64,000 nucleotides of DNA from positions 248,001-312,000 of the forward strand of contig NZ_VORM01000004.1 in assembly GCF_007997225.1 (NCBI RefSeq). Direction: 5' to 3'. Positions 7,131 through 16,662 of this stretch are shown in pieces; the first letter of the stretch is position 1, and the number at the start of each line of letters is the position of its first letter. The position numbers and the translations under genes were made by a program. This stretch comes from Subsaximicrobium wynnwilliamsii (GTDB lineage Bacteria > Bacteroidota > Bacteroidia > Flavobacteriales > Flavobacteriaceae). Below the pieces are notes generated by a model, which searched no databases, had not been told where the DNA came from, and saw only the letters and a list, made by a program, of their open reading frames with translations.

Positions 7131-9371
7131 TTAAGGAATCCTGAAGCGCAAACCTGCATAATACAGGCTCCCAAATATTGGGCCATAAACGAAGCTGGTA
7201 TCAAAATTTGGCCCAAAAGGGTCTTCTGCTCCAAGAATGGGATTGTTCTGCCTCACATTCGTGATGTTTTCCCCTCCTAAATATACTTCAAATCTGGGAG
7301 AAAACACCCTTGTGATTTGCGCATTTAAAGTGCCCACGGTTGGCGACTCTTCTGGCAGTTGAAACGCCTCAGGGTTTGCTGCTGTGGAAGAAAAGCGCTG
7401 CTCACTCAACCAATTGTAGGTCGCATCAAATTTCCACTGGGTGGTTTGCCCCTGGCTCACATCGGTTTCATAGGAAGCATTTGCAAAAAAGCGATGTTCT
7501 GGCGTCAAGGGTTTTGAGCGTTTACCCACCTGATATTGGGTTTGAACATCGTAATATTTGTAAGCCGTTCTAAAAGCGAAACGCTCGAACATATCATAAT
7601 TAAGCTCCACCTGAAAACTGTTGGCATAACTTTCGCCTTGCAAATTATAAAAATTAAGCTCATTAGCGTTTTCCCAATCCACCACCACTTGATTTTTGAA
7701 ATCGGTTTTATAGAAATCAAGAGTGATATCTGCCTTTCTTCCGAAGAGATTAAAACCTTGCAGATAAGAAATACCGTAATTCCAAGCGATTTCAGGATCT
7801 AAACCGTAAATCCTTCCACCTGAATCCAAAATATTAATCGATCGCGATGTTGCAAAAATGCTTTGGTTTTCAGCAAATATATTGGCGCTGCGCTTCCCTC
7901 TTCCCACAGACGCCTTAAAGGCCGATTTTTCCCAAGGCGTATAGCGCACATGTAAACGAGGGGTTACAAATTCACCCAACAGATTATGCGTGTCAAAACG
8001 CAAACCCGCAGTCATGCTGAAATTACTCAAATCATCAAAAGCATATTCAAAGAAACCTCCAAAACTACGCTCACTTCGTTCAAAATCACGGTTGATGGCC
8101 AACTCATCGTAATGGTCGTAAGTAAAATCAAGACCGGTTTTAATTTTGTGCCTAGAATCACTGATGATCGTATTATAAATCACGTTAGAATACCAGCTGT
8201 TATGATTGATGTCATAGAGATTCAAGCCATAATATGAAATTTGATTAGTACTACTAAAACTCAATTGCGCGCCAAGAATTTGCCATGGCAACTCCGGATT
8301 CACGTAGCCTAATTTCGAGGTCATCTCAAAACGCTCGGTATCAATTTCACTTCCCCAGGAGTTGGTCGTGAACTTATCGGTGTCTGGATCAAAATCCAAT
8401 TGTCCCGATTGCTTGGAATCGTTGAGATAGCGCACATTTATAAAACTGACCAAACCCTTTTCGGGATTGGTATATTGCCATCGGTTCATCACGTTGATTT
8501 GTTCGTAAAGTGGCATGTCCATGAAACCATCGTTATTGACATCGTGTTTCTTTTTGTGCGAATTCCCGTGAATGTAAAACCCCGTATCCCAATGCTCACT
8601 CACTTTGGTATTGATGTGGGTATTGAGTTCCATACGCTCACTATTGGCTCCATAGAAGTTCACAAAAAGGCGGTCGTCGGTGGAAGGCTTGCGCAGTTCG
8701 GTATTGATTTGTCCTGCGATACTTTCGAACCCGTTGACTACGCTGCCGGCACCTTTGGTGATTTGGATGCTCTCCACCCAAGTTCCTGGGATAAAACTCA
8801 ATCCGAAGGCCTGTGAAGCCCCTCGAATGGACGGAATATTCTCCGTAGTGATCAAAATATACTTACTGGTAAGACCCAACATTTTTATTTGTCTCGCACC
8901 CGTCAAGGCATCGGTAAAATTGACATCGATGGAAGGATTCGTCTCAAAGCTCTCACTCAGGTTGCAACAGGCTGCCTTTAGCAATTCGTCGCTACTTACG
9001 GTAAGGATATTTTGGGCTTGCATGTAGGAGCGAGAACTTGCCTGTTTTCTTGCGGTAAGTGTAATTTCATCCAAATCACTGGTGGCCTTGAGCTCGTGTT
9101 TGATGTATTTCACACTTTCAATGGTCAAAGTATCGGTTTTGAAACCAATAAAGCTAACAATCAGTTTTTTGTAATTTTCCTGATAAGGAATGCTGAATTT
9201 TCCGTCAATATCTGTTACGGTTCCAACCGATGTGCCCATCCAAAATACATTGGCACCTGCCAGCGGAAACATTGTATTGTCTGAAGTTTTTTCAGTAATG
9301 ATGCCTTCAATCTTGTCTTGGGACGACATCGTGATTGGTAGTAGGCAGAATATATAAAGTATGTATTTCAT
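7131..9371 (-). CDS. TonB-dependent receptor, probably for metal uptake
   Basis: A 746-residue outer-membrane receptor. It has a signal peptide (to about residue 17), a carboxypeptidase-regulatory-like domain (about 20-105), a plug domain (about 110-230) and a 22-stranded-type barrel ending in an aromatic strand (YYAGLRFRIP). The plug begins with the Cys pair KAACCNLSESFETNPS, which I recall from receptors beside HMA and HYC_CC_PP proteins. It should import a ligand using the proton gradient through TonB-ExbBD. The neighbours suggest a copper or other soft-metal chelate. The substrate is inferred, not shown. Confidence 0.88.
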   Translation of the reverse strand: MKYILYIFCLLPITMSSQDKIEGIITEKTSDNTMFPLAGANVFWMGTSVGTVTDIDGKFSIPYQENYKKLIVSFIGFKTDTLTIESVKYIKHELKATSDLDEITLTARKQASSRSYMQAQNILTVSSDELLKAACCNLSESFETNPSIDVNFTDALTGARQIKMLGLTSKYILITTENIPSIRGASQAFGLSFIPGTWVESIQITKGAGSVVNGFESIAGQINTELRKPSTDDRLFVNFYGANSERMELNTHINTKVSEHWDTGFYIHGNSHKKKHDVNNDGFMDMPLYEQINVMNRWQYTNPEKGLVSFINVRYLNDSKQSGQLDFDPDTDKFTTNSWGSEIDTERFEMTSKLGYVNPELPWQILGAQLSFSSTNQISYYGLNLYDINHNSWYSNVIYNTIISDSRHKIKTGLDFTYDHYDELAINRDFERSERSFGGFFEYAFDDLSNFSMTAGLRFDTHNLLGEFVTPRLHVRYTPWEKSAFKASVGRGKRSANIFAENQSIFATSRSINILDSGGRIYGLDPEIAWNYGISYLQGFNLFGRKADITLDFYKTDFKNQVVVDWENANELNFYNLQGESYANSFQVELNYDMFERFAFRTAYKYYDVQTQYQVGKRSKPLTPEHRFFANASYETDVSQGQTTQWKFDATYNWLSEQRFSSTAANPEAFQLPEESPTVGTLNAQITRVFSPRFEVYLGGENITNVRQNNPILGAEDPFGPNFDTSFVYGPIFGSLYYAGLRFRIP

Positions 9372-9498
9372 TTTTTTTAAAAATTTGTAGTTGTAAATCT
9401 GAGGTAGATTTCAATAATATAGCCAGTTGGCATGGTTCTCAAAATTTGGGCTGGCAGGCCTAAGAACCCTTTTCCAGCCTTGAACCAATCGATTACCG

Positions 9499-9903
9499 TC
9501 ACATGGCATTATAACTGCGTTTTTGATAACACATACGCTGAGCCGGCACACTGAGTGATTCCCGTTTCGAATAAAATATAAATTTGGGGCAATCTGCGGA
9601 AGGGGTTCCGATGCCAACGAACGATGGATAACACACAACTCGCCAGTGGACGGAAGCAGCCACAGCCAGCCTATTGGTCACGTAAACGACTGCTTGTTCG
9701 TCCTCATTAAGCGCTAAAGTGGGATTAGGAATGCTTCGGTAAAGTGTTCTGCTCGCGTTGTAGTTATCTGTTTTAGTACCAGATTGTTTTTCGGCTTTAA
9801 GGATATGTTCCCTTATCGCCAGTTCATTTGTAGAACAATGTGCGTAAGACTGCTTTATCGACAGAATAAGCAAAGTGGCTAAAAGCCATAATTGGGATTT
9901 CAT
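9499..9903 (-). CDS. Hypothetical secreted protein (uncertain)
   Basis: An open frame of about 134 residues, starting at an ATG that gives a plausible signal peptide (MKSQLWLLATLLILSIKQ, cleaved after SYA). The frame opens further upstream (TTG at 9975), but the inner ATG is preferred. The C-terminal third looks unlike conserved protein. The gene lies between the HYC_CC_PP protein and the TonB receptor, so it could be a small periplasmic partner or merely an upstream region. I do not recognise a family. Confidence 0.35.
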   Translation of the reverse strand: MKSQLWLLATLLILSIKQSYAHCSTNELAIREHILKAEKQSGTKTDNYNASRTLYRSIPNPTLALNEDEQAVVYVTNRLAVAASVHWRVVCYPSFVGIGTPSADCPKFIFYSKRESLSVPAQRMCYQKRSYNAM

Positions 9904-9971
9904 TGAATACGTTATTTGATTAAACACATTATGCGAGTCCCGACATTGCGGAATCAACTTAAAACGTGCAA

Positions 9972-10385
9972 TCAAATAAGGAACACTTGATCTAGAACCT
10001 GTATATCGGCGATCAAATTGGGCGGAGAATAATTTTTATGCGGAATGATTTGCAAAGGCACCCCTTCAAAGAGTTTGTTATAGGGATAAGCAAAACTTGA
10101 TAGAAAGAACTGTTGGTCAAACTGCAGATCATCGTATTTGGTTATTTTCAGTTTATCCTGACCTTTTACTACTTCAAACTCATCATTACAGCAACTCTTT
10201 TTTTCTGGAACTAAGTTTTTGTCGCTTTCCATCGCCATTCCGCAGTGATCGGCTTGAACAAACACAGAAACATCTATCAACTCATCACCACAAAAATGCT
10301 TACCAATGGTAAATGAAACCGTAGACAACAGCACGAAAAATGCCATAAGCAGGGAAAATATTCTACGGAAGTGCTGTTTTACCAT
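9972..10385 (-). CDS. HYC_CC_PP-type small secreted protein
   Basis: A 137-residue protein with an N-terminal membrane or signal segment (FSLLMAFFVLLSTVSFTIG). It shows the three landmark motifs of this Bacteroidota family: KHFCGDE (the HYC position), SCCNDE (CC) and NYSPPNL (PP). The Cys and His content suggests metal binding. These proteins usually sit, as here, upstream of a TonB-dependent receptor with metal-related neighbours. The biochemical role is not established. Confidence 0.8.
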   Translation of the reverse strand: MVKQHFRRIFSLLMAFFVLLSTVSFTIGKHFCGDELIDVSVFVQADHCGMAMESDKNLVPEKKSCCNDEFEVVKGQDKLKITKYDDLQFDQQFFLSSFAYPYNKLFEGVPLQIIPHKNYSPPNLIADIQVLDQVFLI

Positions 10386-10435
10386 AGCTGCAAAATTACG
10401 AAATTAATTCAGCATTTCTTTTTTTCACGAAGGTC

Positions 10436-10873
10436 TTAATTTTTGTCATGCCTCAGTTTATGATAATAAAATGCAGGCAACAGTAATAGCAATGGAAGGG
10501 GCTGAATCAAAAATCGCCGAACGTTGAAAAAAAGGTAATAATCCTCTTGGCGCGGATGGATCACGAAATACAAAAAGACTAAAATCAACAGCACATAAGC
10601 GATGCTGAAAATGAGTGTTGAAAATTTCAGGATAGACACATCCTTGAAAAACAAGTAGATGATGCCCAATGACAACGCAGAATTCAAAACATATCTTAGG
10701 CTTGTAAATAAGGTTAGCTTCAAAATCTCCCTGTTTGGAAAATCCATGTACAGATAGTCATTTTTAAAAAACAAGAGGTAAGGATCATAAAAGAGCTCAT
10801 TCTCAAACACCCTAACCAGCACCAGCAAGCCAAACAATACCAACAGCACTATGAAACGAATGGGGTTACGCAT
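10436..10873 (-). CDS. Exosortase F system-associated membrane protein
   Basis: A 145-residue protein with about four hydrophobic helices. It matches the small partner protein always found next to exosortase F (RVFENELFYDPYLLFFK near the N-terminus). It overlaps xrtF by eight bases, so the two are translationally coupled. Function is unknown. It presumably assists the transpeptidase in the inner membrane. Confidence 0.85.
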   Translation of the reverse strand: MRNPIRFIVLLVLFGLLVLVRVFENELFYDPYLLFFKNDYLYMDFPNREILKLTLFTSLRYVLNSALSLGIIYLFFKDVSILKFSTLIFSIAYVLLILVFLYFVIHPRQEDYYLFFNVRRFLIQPLPLLLLLPAFYYHKLRHDKN

Positions 10874-11417
10874 GGCGTTTCTTCAGTTTAGAAAATCGGT
10901 TGACCCAAAACATCCATAACAAAAATACCATCCCGTAGATGATCATGGGAAATATAACGGTATGGAGAATATCGCGTCGCCATGGATAATTATAGAGGCC
11001 AATGGTTAAAATAACAATGCGCATTAAATTGACCACGTAAATCAAAACACTGCCAGAGAGCATGTAAAAAAATGTGGTTTTCAGTTTCCCTGCAAAAGCA
11101 ATTATAAACGATACAAAGAGGATAATCACACTTACTGAGTTGCAACCTTCAATAATCCTTGCCAAATACTTGCCATTTACAATCACTTTCATGGAAGGCT
11201 CATCGGGATGAGGCAATACTTTGGCATCATAGCCAAAGGTGTTCAACAGTTCATCACTTTGTTTGGCAACGAGATTGGTAATATAATCTGGATAATATAT
11301 CGACCCATTTGAAAACTCCAAGTACAGATTATAGGCAAAAGAAAGCACAAAATAAACCGCTAGAAACGTGAGGATAAATACTACAACCGATTTATATTTT
11401 AAAAAAAGAGATTTCAA
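10866..11417 (-). CDS. xrtF: Exosortase family protein XrtF
   Basis: A 183-residue multi-pass membrane cysteine protease/transpeptidase. The exosortase triad is visible: Cys92 in EGCNSVSV, Arg133 in NLMRIV and His152 in DILHTV. Exosortases recognise a C-terminal sorting signal on exported proteins and cleave or transfer them. No obvious target with such a signal lies in this window. The start is TTG at 11417, since the in-frame upstream codons contain no ATG. Two-gene operon with the associated membrane protein. Confidence 0.9.
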   Translation of the reverse strand: MKSLFLKYKSVVVFILTFLAVYFVLSFAYNLYLEFSNGSIYYPDYITNLVAKQSDELLNTFGYDAKVLPHPDEPSMKVIVNGKYLARIIEGCNSVSVIILFVSFIIAFAGKLKTTFFYMLSGSVLIYVVNLMRIVILTIGLYNYPWRRDILHTVIFPMIIYGMVFLLWMFWVNRFSKLKKRHA

Positions 11418-11506
11418 ATGCGATTCTTTTATTGACCGTTAAAATTATATAAAATGAATTCCCCAATCCCACTTTTTGAATACTTTTACCAAAATTTAAT
11501 CAACAT

Positions 11507-11965
11507 ATGACTTTCGACCCCTTAAAACCACAAATTAAAACTATAATAAATCAGACAACTGCGAGCACCAATGAACGCTTGTTAAGCATTTGCAGTCTTT
11601 TGGAACAACAGATCCCTCATTACAATTGGGTAGGTTTTTACTTTAAGAATGGCGACAAAAATGAGCTCAAGCTAGGCCCTTATGTAGGCGCCCCAACCGA
11701 CCATACCATCATTCCGTTTGGCAAAGGCATTTGTGGGCAAGTAGCAGTCTCCAACAAGAATTTCGTGGTGCCCGATGTTTCGGCTCAAGATAACTACATC
11801 GCTTGCAGTATCAATGTGAAAGCAGAAATTGTTATCCCTCTTTTTGTGAATGGCGAAAACATTGGACAAATAGATATAGACTCCAACACAGCAGATCCTT
11901 TTACTGCGGAAGATGAACGGTTTTTGGAATTTGTTTGTGAGGAAGTGGCAATGATGCTGGCATAA
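11507..11965 (+). CDS. msrC: GAF-domain protein, free methionine-(R)-sulfoxide reductase type
   Basis: A 152-residue single GAF domain, the length of fRMsr. The family core is present: NWVGFY, IPFGKGICG and NYIACS, followed by EIVIPL and IGQIDIDS. Cys76 and Cys100 correspond to E. coli Cys94 and Cys118. The position of E. coli Cys84 is His66 here. The enzyme reduces free methionine-R-sulfoxide in the cytoplasm with thioredoxin. The identification rests on motif match. The altered cysteine set could change the disulfide relay. MsrA is encoded 13 kb away. Confidence 0.8.
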   Translation: MTFDPLKPQIKTIINQTTASTNERLLSICSLLEQQIPHYNWVGFYFKNGDKNELKLGPYVGAPTDHTIIPFGKGICGQVAVSNKNFVVPDVSAQDNYIACSINVKAEIVIPLFVNGENIGQIDIDSNTADPFTAEDERFLEFVCEEVAMMLA

Positions 11966-12012
11966 CACAGAGACTATCTCACAATTTTATTTTCGAAGGT
12001 TCTGAAAACTGA

Positions 12013-12240
12013 TAGGGAAGACGGAAGACAGAAGACGGAAGATGGAAGACGGAAGACGGAAGACGGAAGACGGGAGACAGAAGACGGGAGACAGAAGACG
12101 GAGGCAGAAGACGGAGGCAGAAGACGGAGGACGGAAGACGGAGGACGGAAGACGGAGGACGGAAGACGGGAGACGGGAGACGGGAGACAGAAGACAGAAG
12201 ACGGAAGACGGAAGACGGAAGACCGAGGGACGGAAAACCG
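12013..12240. repeat. Long heptad minisatellite, unit ggaagac
   Basis: About 30 imperfect 7-base units (variants ggaagac, agaagac, gggagac, ggaggac, with a few one-base indels). It lies between the convergent fRMsr and ABC permease genes. All frames through it give low-complexity translations and are not treated as genes. Confidence 0.92.
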
Positions 12241-12273
12241 CAAACTGAGACTGCGACTCAACACTAATTTGCT

Positions 12274-13527
12274 TCACATCCCCGTTCGGATCGCTTCCAC
12301 AGGATCCAGTTTAGAGGCAGAAATCGCAGGAATCACACCAGAAATCAATCCGATTACCGTTGAAAGCGCAAAGCCCAAAAAGATATTGAAAAAGGACAAT
12401 ACAAAGGTAAAATCCTCCACAAAGGCATTAGCAGCCAAGGCTACCAACCAAACCATAATGATGCCAACAATACCGCCCAAGATAGAAAGAATGACCGCTT
12501 CAAATAAGAACTGAAACAGTATGAATCGGTTTTTTGCACCCAGTGATTTTTGAATGCCAATAAGGCTGGTACGCTCCTTCACACTTACAAACATGATGTT
12601 GGCAATACCAAAACCACCTACCAACAACGAGAACCCACTAATGACCCATCCAATAATGTTCAAGGTGGAGATAATGTCATCAATGGCATCCTGTAACCCG
12701 GAAATGACACTAATAAAGAATGGATCGATCTCGTCGGGTTTCAAGCCGCGTTGGCTGCGCATGAGCTGTGTGACTTCAGCCTTGAGTGCATCAATATCAA
12801 CATCTTCAGTAGGTTTTATAATAATGATGTGATTCATGTTTTTGTTGTTATCGCCAAAACGATTTCGAACATAATTGGCGGGCAAGAACATTGAAACGTC
12901 ATTACTGTCACCAAACAAACCAGAACCCTCTTTTTTCACTACGCCTATGACCGTAAATTTTTGACCGTAGATGCGTACGCGCTTGCCTATGGGATCCAAA
13001 CTACCGAAAAGCTGGTTTGCAATATCATCGCCGATAACAACAACTGGCCGCCCAGAATTGGATTCGGACTCACTGTAAAATCGACCTTTGGAAAATTTCA
13101 GAGCCTGTATGTCTTCAAACTCATGACTTGCCACAACGGTATTTACCCTATTTACAGATTTGGACTCGAAACTAATATTCTCTCTTTTGACAAATAGCTG
13201 AAAAGCCATATTCTCGGCATCAGAAAGAGTGGATTTCAAATACTTATATTCAGTGTAGGAAACCTCAGGGAATTGCAGACGCTTCCAGGTTGGCACATCT
13301 GTTGGGCCAAAAGAAAATCTGGCCAGATACATGGTGTTTTTATCCAGACCACTCAATTGATCTTTAATGGTTTTATCTAAAGAATCTACAGCTGCTAAAA
13401 CCGCAATGATCGAGAAAATACCAATGGTTATACCCAATAGGGAGAGAAAGGTACGAAGCTTATTGTTGCGCAAGGCGTTGATGGCAAAAGAAAAACTTTC
13501 AGCAAATAACCTTAAATAGACGAGCAT
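12274..13527 (-). CDS. ABC transporter permease, MacB/FtsX type
   Basis: A 417-residue inner-membrane protein. It has one N-terminal helix (about 25-48, LRTFLSLLGITIGIFSIIAV), a periplasmic MacB-PCD domain (about 50-265) and three C-terminal helices of the FtsX domain (about 285-400). It ends with the typical PAISASKLDPVEAIRTGM-like tail. It should form a mechanotransmission exporter with an ATPase and possibly an adaptor. Neither is encoded beside it, so the partners must be elsewhere. The substrate is unknown. Confidence 0.88.
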   Translation of the reverse strand: MLVYLRLFAESFSFAINALRNNKLRTFLSLLGITIGIFSIIAVLAAVDSLDKTIKDQLSGLDKNTMYLARFSFGPTDVPTWKRLQFPEVSYTEYKYLKSTLSDAENMAFQLFVKRENISFESKSVNRVNTVVASHEFEDIQALKFSKGRFYSESESNSGRPVVVIGDDIANQLFGSLDPIGKRVRIYGQKFTVIGVVKKEGSGLFGDSNDVSMFLPANYVRNRFGDNNKNMNHIIIIKPTEDVDIDALKAEVTQLMRSQRGLKPDEIDPFFISVISGLQDAIDDIISTLNIIGWVISGFSLLVGGFGIANIMFVSVKERTSLIGIQKSLGAKNRFILFQFLFEAVILSILGGIVGIIMVWLVALAANAFVEDFTFVLSFFNIFLGFALSTVIGLISGVIPAISASKLDPVEAIRTGM

Positions 13528-13639
13528 GAATGAGGCTGATTTTAATAGGATTTAAAGATAGGACGTTTTCAACAATCTATTGTTACAAAAAATACAAATA
13601 AACTGCGGTTTCTACCCGTAAAAGCTTTACTAGAATATG

Positions 13640-13647
13640 TACTTTTG
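13640..13647 (+). promoter_or_regulatory. Putative -7 element for purH (TACTTTTG)
   Basis: A perfect match to the Bacteroidota -7 consensus TAnnTTTG, 27 bases before the purH ATG. No convincing TTTG -33 box is at the usual spacing. Confidence 0.4.
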
Positions 13648-13673
13648 CACTTTCTAAACCACAACACAACAGC

Positions 13674-15206
13674 ATGAGCAACAACAAAACCATAAAATCG
13701 GCATTGATATCGGTTTTTAGCAAAGAGGGATTAGAACCTATTGTTAAAGCACTTGATTCACAAAACGTCAAGATCTACTCTACAGGGGGCACCGAAAAAT
13801 TTATCAAGGATTTGGGCATCGAAGTGATCCCTGTTGACGAGGTAACCTCCTACCCTTCCATTTTGGGTGGTCGTGTAAAAACCTTGCACCCTAAAGTTTT
13901 TGGTGGCATTTTAAACCGTCAGGAAAATGATAGTGACCAAAAAGAGCTTATGGAATTTGACATACCGCAAATTGATTTGGTCATTGTGGACTTATATCCT
14001 TTTGAGAAAACGGTGGCTTCAGGCGCTTCCAATCAAGATATTATTGAAAAGATTGATATTGGCGGGATTTCATTGATTCGCGCAGCAGCAAAAAATTATG
14101 CCGATGTGGTTTGCGTGTCTTCCATGGAAGATTATGCGGAGTTCCTAGAACTTTTGAAATCGGGCAACGGAAGCATTTCCGAAGAAACCAGAAAACATTT
14201 TGCAGCCAAAGCTTTTAATGTCTCTTCACATTACGACTCGGCTATTTTCAATTATTTCAACAAAAACCATGAGATTGCGTCTTTCAAAATCAGTGAAAAT
14301 CAAGGTCAGGTCTTGAGGTATGGTGAGAATCCGCATCAAAAAGGTTATTTCTTTGGCGATTTTGACGCCATGTTTGATAAACTTCACGGGAAAGAACTCA
14401 GTTACAACAATTTGCTCGATGTGGATGCAGCGGTCAATTTGATCAACGAATTTAAGGGCGAAAAACCCACCTTTGCCATTTTAAAACACAACAACGCCTG
14501 TGGTTTTGCGCAACGCGACAGTATTCATCAAGCCTATGTTGATGCTTTGGCTGGTGATCCTGTGTCGGCCTTTGGAGGCATTCTTATCGCCAACACTGAA
14601 ATTGACAAAGCCACTGCAGAAGAGATTCACAATCTGTTTTGTGAGGTTGTGATCGCCACTTCATTTTCTTCCGAAGCTTTAGAAATATTAAAAGGCAAGA
14701 AAAACAGAATCTTATTGATCCTGAAAGATGCACCCTTAGCCGAAACCACCGTGAGAACCTGTCTCAACGGCGTATTGGTGCAAGAAAAAGACAGCAAGAC
14801 AGATGCTCCAGAAGATTTGACCTATGCCACGACCAGCAAACCAAACGCCAGCGAATTGGACGATTTGATTTTTGCTTCAAAACTGTGCAAGCATACCAAA
14901 TCAAACACCATTGTCTTGGTTAAAAACAAACAATTATGTGCAAGTGGCACAGGACAGACCAGTCGTGTGGATGCTTTAAACCAGGCCATACATAAAGCCT
15001 TATCCTTTAAATTTGACTTGCAAGGCGCGGTAATGGCGAGTGATGCCTTTTTTCCGTTTCCAGACTGTGTTGAAAATGCCCATAAAGTTGGTATATCCGC
15101 TGTGATTCAGCCAGGTGGTTCTATCAAGGATCAGTTAAGTATTGATTATTGCAATGACAATGAGGTTTCTATGGTAATGACCGGCATACGTCACTTCAAA
15201 CATTAG
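13674..15206 (+). CDS. purH: Bifunctional AICAR formyltransferase / IMP cyclohydrolase
   Basis: A 510-residue PurH. The N-terminal MGS-like IMP cyclohydrolase domain (about 8-130; STGGTEKFIKDLGI, GGRVKTLHPKVFGGIL) precedes the AICAR transformylase domain (about 135-510; RYGENPHQKGYF, KHNNACGFA). It performs the last two steps of de novo IMP synthesis in the cytoplasm. Monocistronic in appearance: its own -7 box precedes it and a 408-base gap follows. Confidence 0.97.
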   Translation: MSNNKTIKSALISVFSKEGLEPIVKALDSQNVKIYSTGGTEKFIKDLGIEVIPVDEVTSYPSILGGRVKTLHPKVFGGILNRQENDSDQKELMEFDIPQIDLVIVDLYPFEKTVASGASNQDIIEKIDIGGISLIRAAAKNYADVVCVSSMEDYAEFLELLKSGNGSISEETRKHFAAKAFNVSSHYDSAIFNYFNKNHEIASFKISENQGQVLRYGENPHQKGYFFGDFDAMFDKLHGKELSYNNLLDVDAAVNLINEFKGEKPTFAILKHNNACGFAQRDSIHQAYVDALAGDPVSAFGGILIANTEIDKATAEEIHNLFCEVVIATSFSSEALEILKGKKNRILLILKDAPLAETTVRTCLNGVLVQEKDSKTDAPEDLTYATTSKPNASELDDLIFASKLCKHTKSNTIVLVKNKQLCASGTGQTSRVDALNQAIHKALSFKFDLQGAVMASDAFFPFPDCVENAHKVGISAVIQPGGSIKDQLSIDYCNDNEVSMVMTGIRHFKH

Positions 15207-15614
15207 AATCATCGCAACACCAAGCAGCTTATGACCAACAAAAGCACTGTGAGCCTGGTCTCAAAAGAGCACTGGTAATAGAATGTGATTGGTATGGCGA
15301 ATACCTCTTCCGATTAGAAAGGTTAGCCCTTTTGATGTGATGCCAAGGATTTAATGGTTTTGATTAATGCTGAAATTGGCAGGAACCAACTTCCGCAGAT
15401 AAAAATGATCAAAAGCAGCAGCTCAAATAGGTTACTGTAAAAACATCCAAAACCAAAAAACTTACGTTTAATAAGAAGGCGGTAAAACCTTAAACACCAA
15501 TTTAATTGAAATCTAAAATAAACCATATATATTTATTAAGTTTTACTATTTTTACCGAGCACGCCCAAAACGTCAAACTTAACTGAATAACAACCTCACA
15601 ATACCAAATAACGA
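15207..15614. other. Gene-free region upstream of mreB
   Basis: A 408-base AT-rich interval without a credible gene, tandem array or strong hairpin. It must hold the purH transcript end and the mre operon promoter, but no convincing TTTG/TAnnTTTG pair was found. Confidence 0.6.
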
Positions 15615-16643
15615 ATGGGATTTTTTGACTTCTTAACTGAAGAAATAGCCATAGACTTAGGAACCGCGAACACACTAATTATCCACAATGACAAAGTTGT
15701 GGTGGATAGTCCATCTATAGTTGCAAGAGATAGAATTTCAGGAAAAATCATTGCCGTTGGTATGGAAGCCAACATGATGCAGGGTAAAACCCATGAAAAC
15801 ATAAAGACCATAAGACCTTTAAAAGATGGTGTTATTGCCGATTTTGATGCGTCTGAGCAGATGATAAGCATGTTCATCAAGAACATTCCTGCACTCAAGA
15901 AGAAATTGTTCACACCAGCTTTGCGTATGGTGGTTTGTATTCCCTCAGGCATTACCGAAGTGGAAATGCGTGCGGTAAAAGAATCCTGTGAACGTGTGAA
16001 TGGCAAAGAAGTCTATTTGATCCATGAGCCAATGGCAGCAGCGATTGGGATTGGGATTGACATCATGCAACCCAAGGGGAACATGATTGTAGATATTGGC
16101 GGTGGCACCACTGAAATTGCGGTTATCGCATTGGGTGGCATTGTTTGTGACAAATCGGTTAAGGTTGCTGGCGACGTATTTACCAACGACATTATTTATT
16201 ACATGCGCACCCAACACAACCTTTATGTTGGTGATCGCACTGCGGAAAAAATAAAAATTCAAATTGGAGCGGCTACGGAAGATCTCGATCTTCCACCAGA
16301 AGAAATGAGCGTTCAAGGTCGTGACTTATTGACAGGCAAGCCAAAACAAGTTCAAATTTCTTACCGTGAGATTGCCAAAGCACTCGATAAATCCATTTTG
16401 AGAATTGAGGACTCTGTCATGGAAACCTTATCGCAAACCCCTCCAGAATTGGCAGCCGATATTTACAATACCGGCATATACCTCGCTGGTGGTGGATCGA
16501 TGTTAAGAGGCTTGGACAAACGTCTTTCCCAAAAAACCGATCTTCCCGTTTACATTGCTGAAGACCCACTTAGAGCAGTGGTTAGAGGTACAGGTATCGC
16601 TCTTAAAAACCTTGCGAGATTCAAGAGCATATTGATTAAGTAA
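15615..16643 (+). CDS. mreB: Rod-shape-determining protein MreB
   Basis: A 342-residue bacterial actin. It shows phosphate-binding loop 1 (DLGTANTLI, near residue 14), phosphate 2 (DIGGGTTEIAVI, near 160) and the adenosine motif (YLAGGGSMLRGL, near 295). It polymerises under the inner membrane and guides the elongasome. First gene of a five-gene cluster followed by mreC after 19 bases. Confidence 0.97.
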   Translation: MGFFDFLTEEIAIDLGTANTLIIHNDKVVVDSPSIVARDRISGKIIAVGMEANMMQGKTHENIKTIRPLKDGVIADFDASEQMISMFIKNIPALKKKLFTPALRMVVCIPSGITEVEMRAVKESCERVNGKEVYLIHEPMAAAIGIGIDIMQPKGNMIVDIGGGTTEIAVIALGGIVCDKSVKVAGDVFTNDIIYYMRTQHNLYVGDRTAEKIKIQIGAATEDLDLPPEEMSVQGRDLLTGKPKQVQISYREIAKALDKSILRIEDSVMETLSQTPPELAADIYNTGIYLAGGGSMLRGLDKRLSQKTDLPVYIAEDPLRAVVRGTGIALKNLARFKSILIK

Positions 16644-16662
16644 TAGGGAACAACCACATCAC

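Noticed and set aside
7563-7585. Match to the 23-bp repeat core (ttctaaaagcgaaacgctc) inside the TonB receptor
   Set aside because: It lies in a normal conserved barrel strand of the protein, is imperfect, and is probably chance.
9411-9638. 75-codon minus-strand frame before the TonB receptor
   Set aside because: It overlaps the better candidate at 9499-9903 and lacks a signal peptide or any recognised motif.
12010-12264. Open frames on both strands through the ggaagac minisatellite
   Set aside because: They exist only because the repeat lacks stops. Translations are simple low-complexity strings with no plausible start context.
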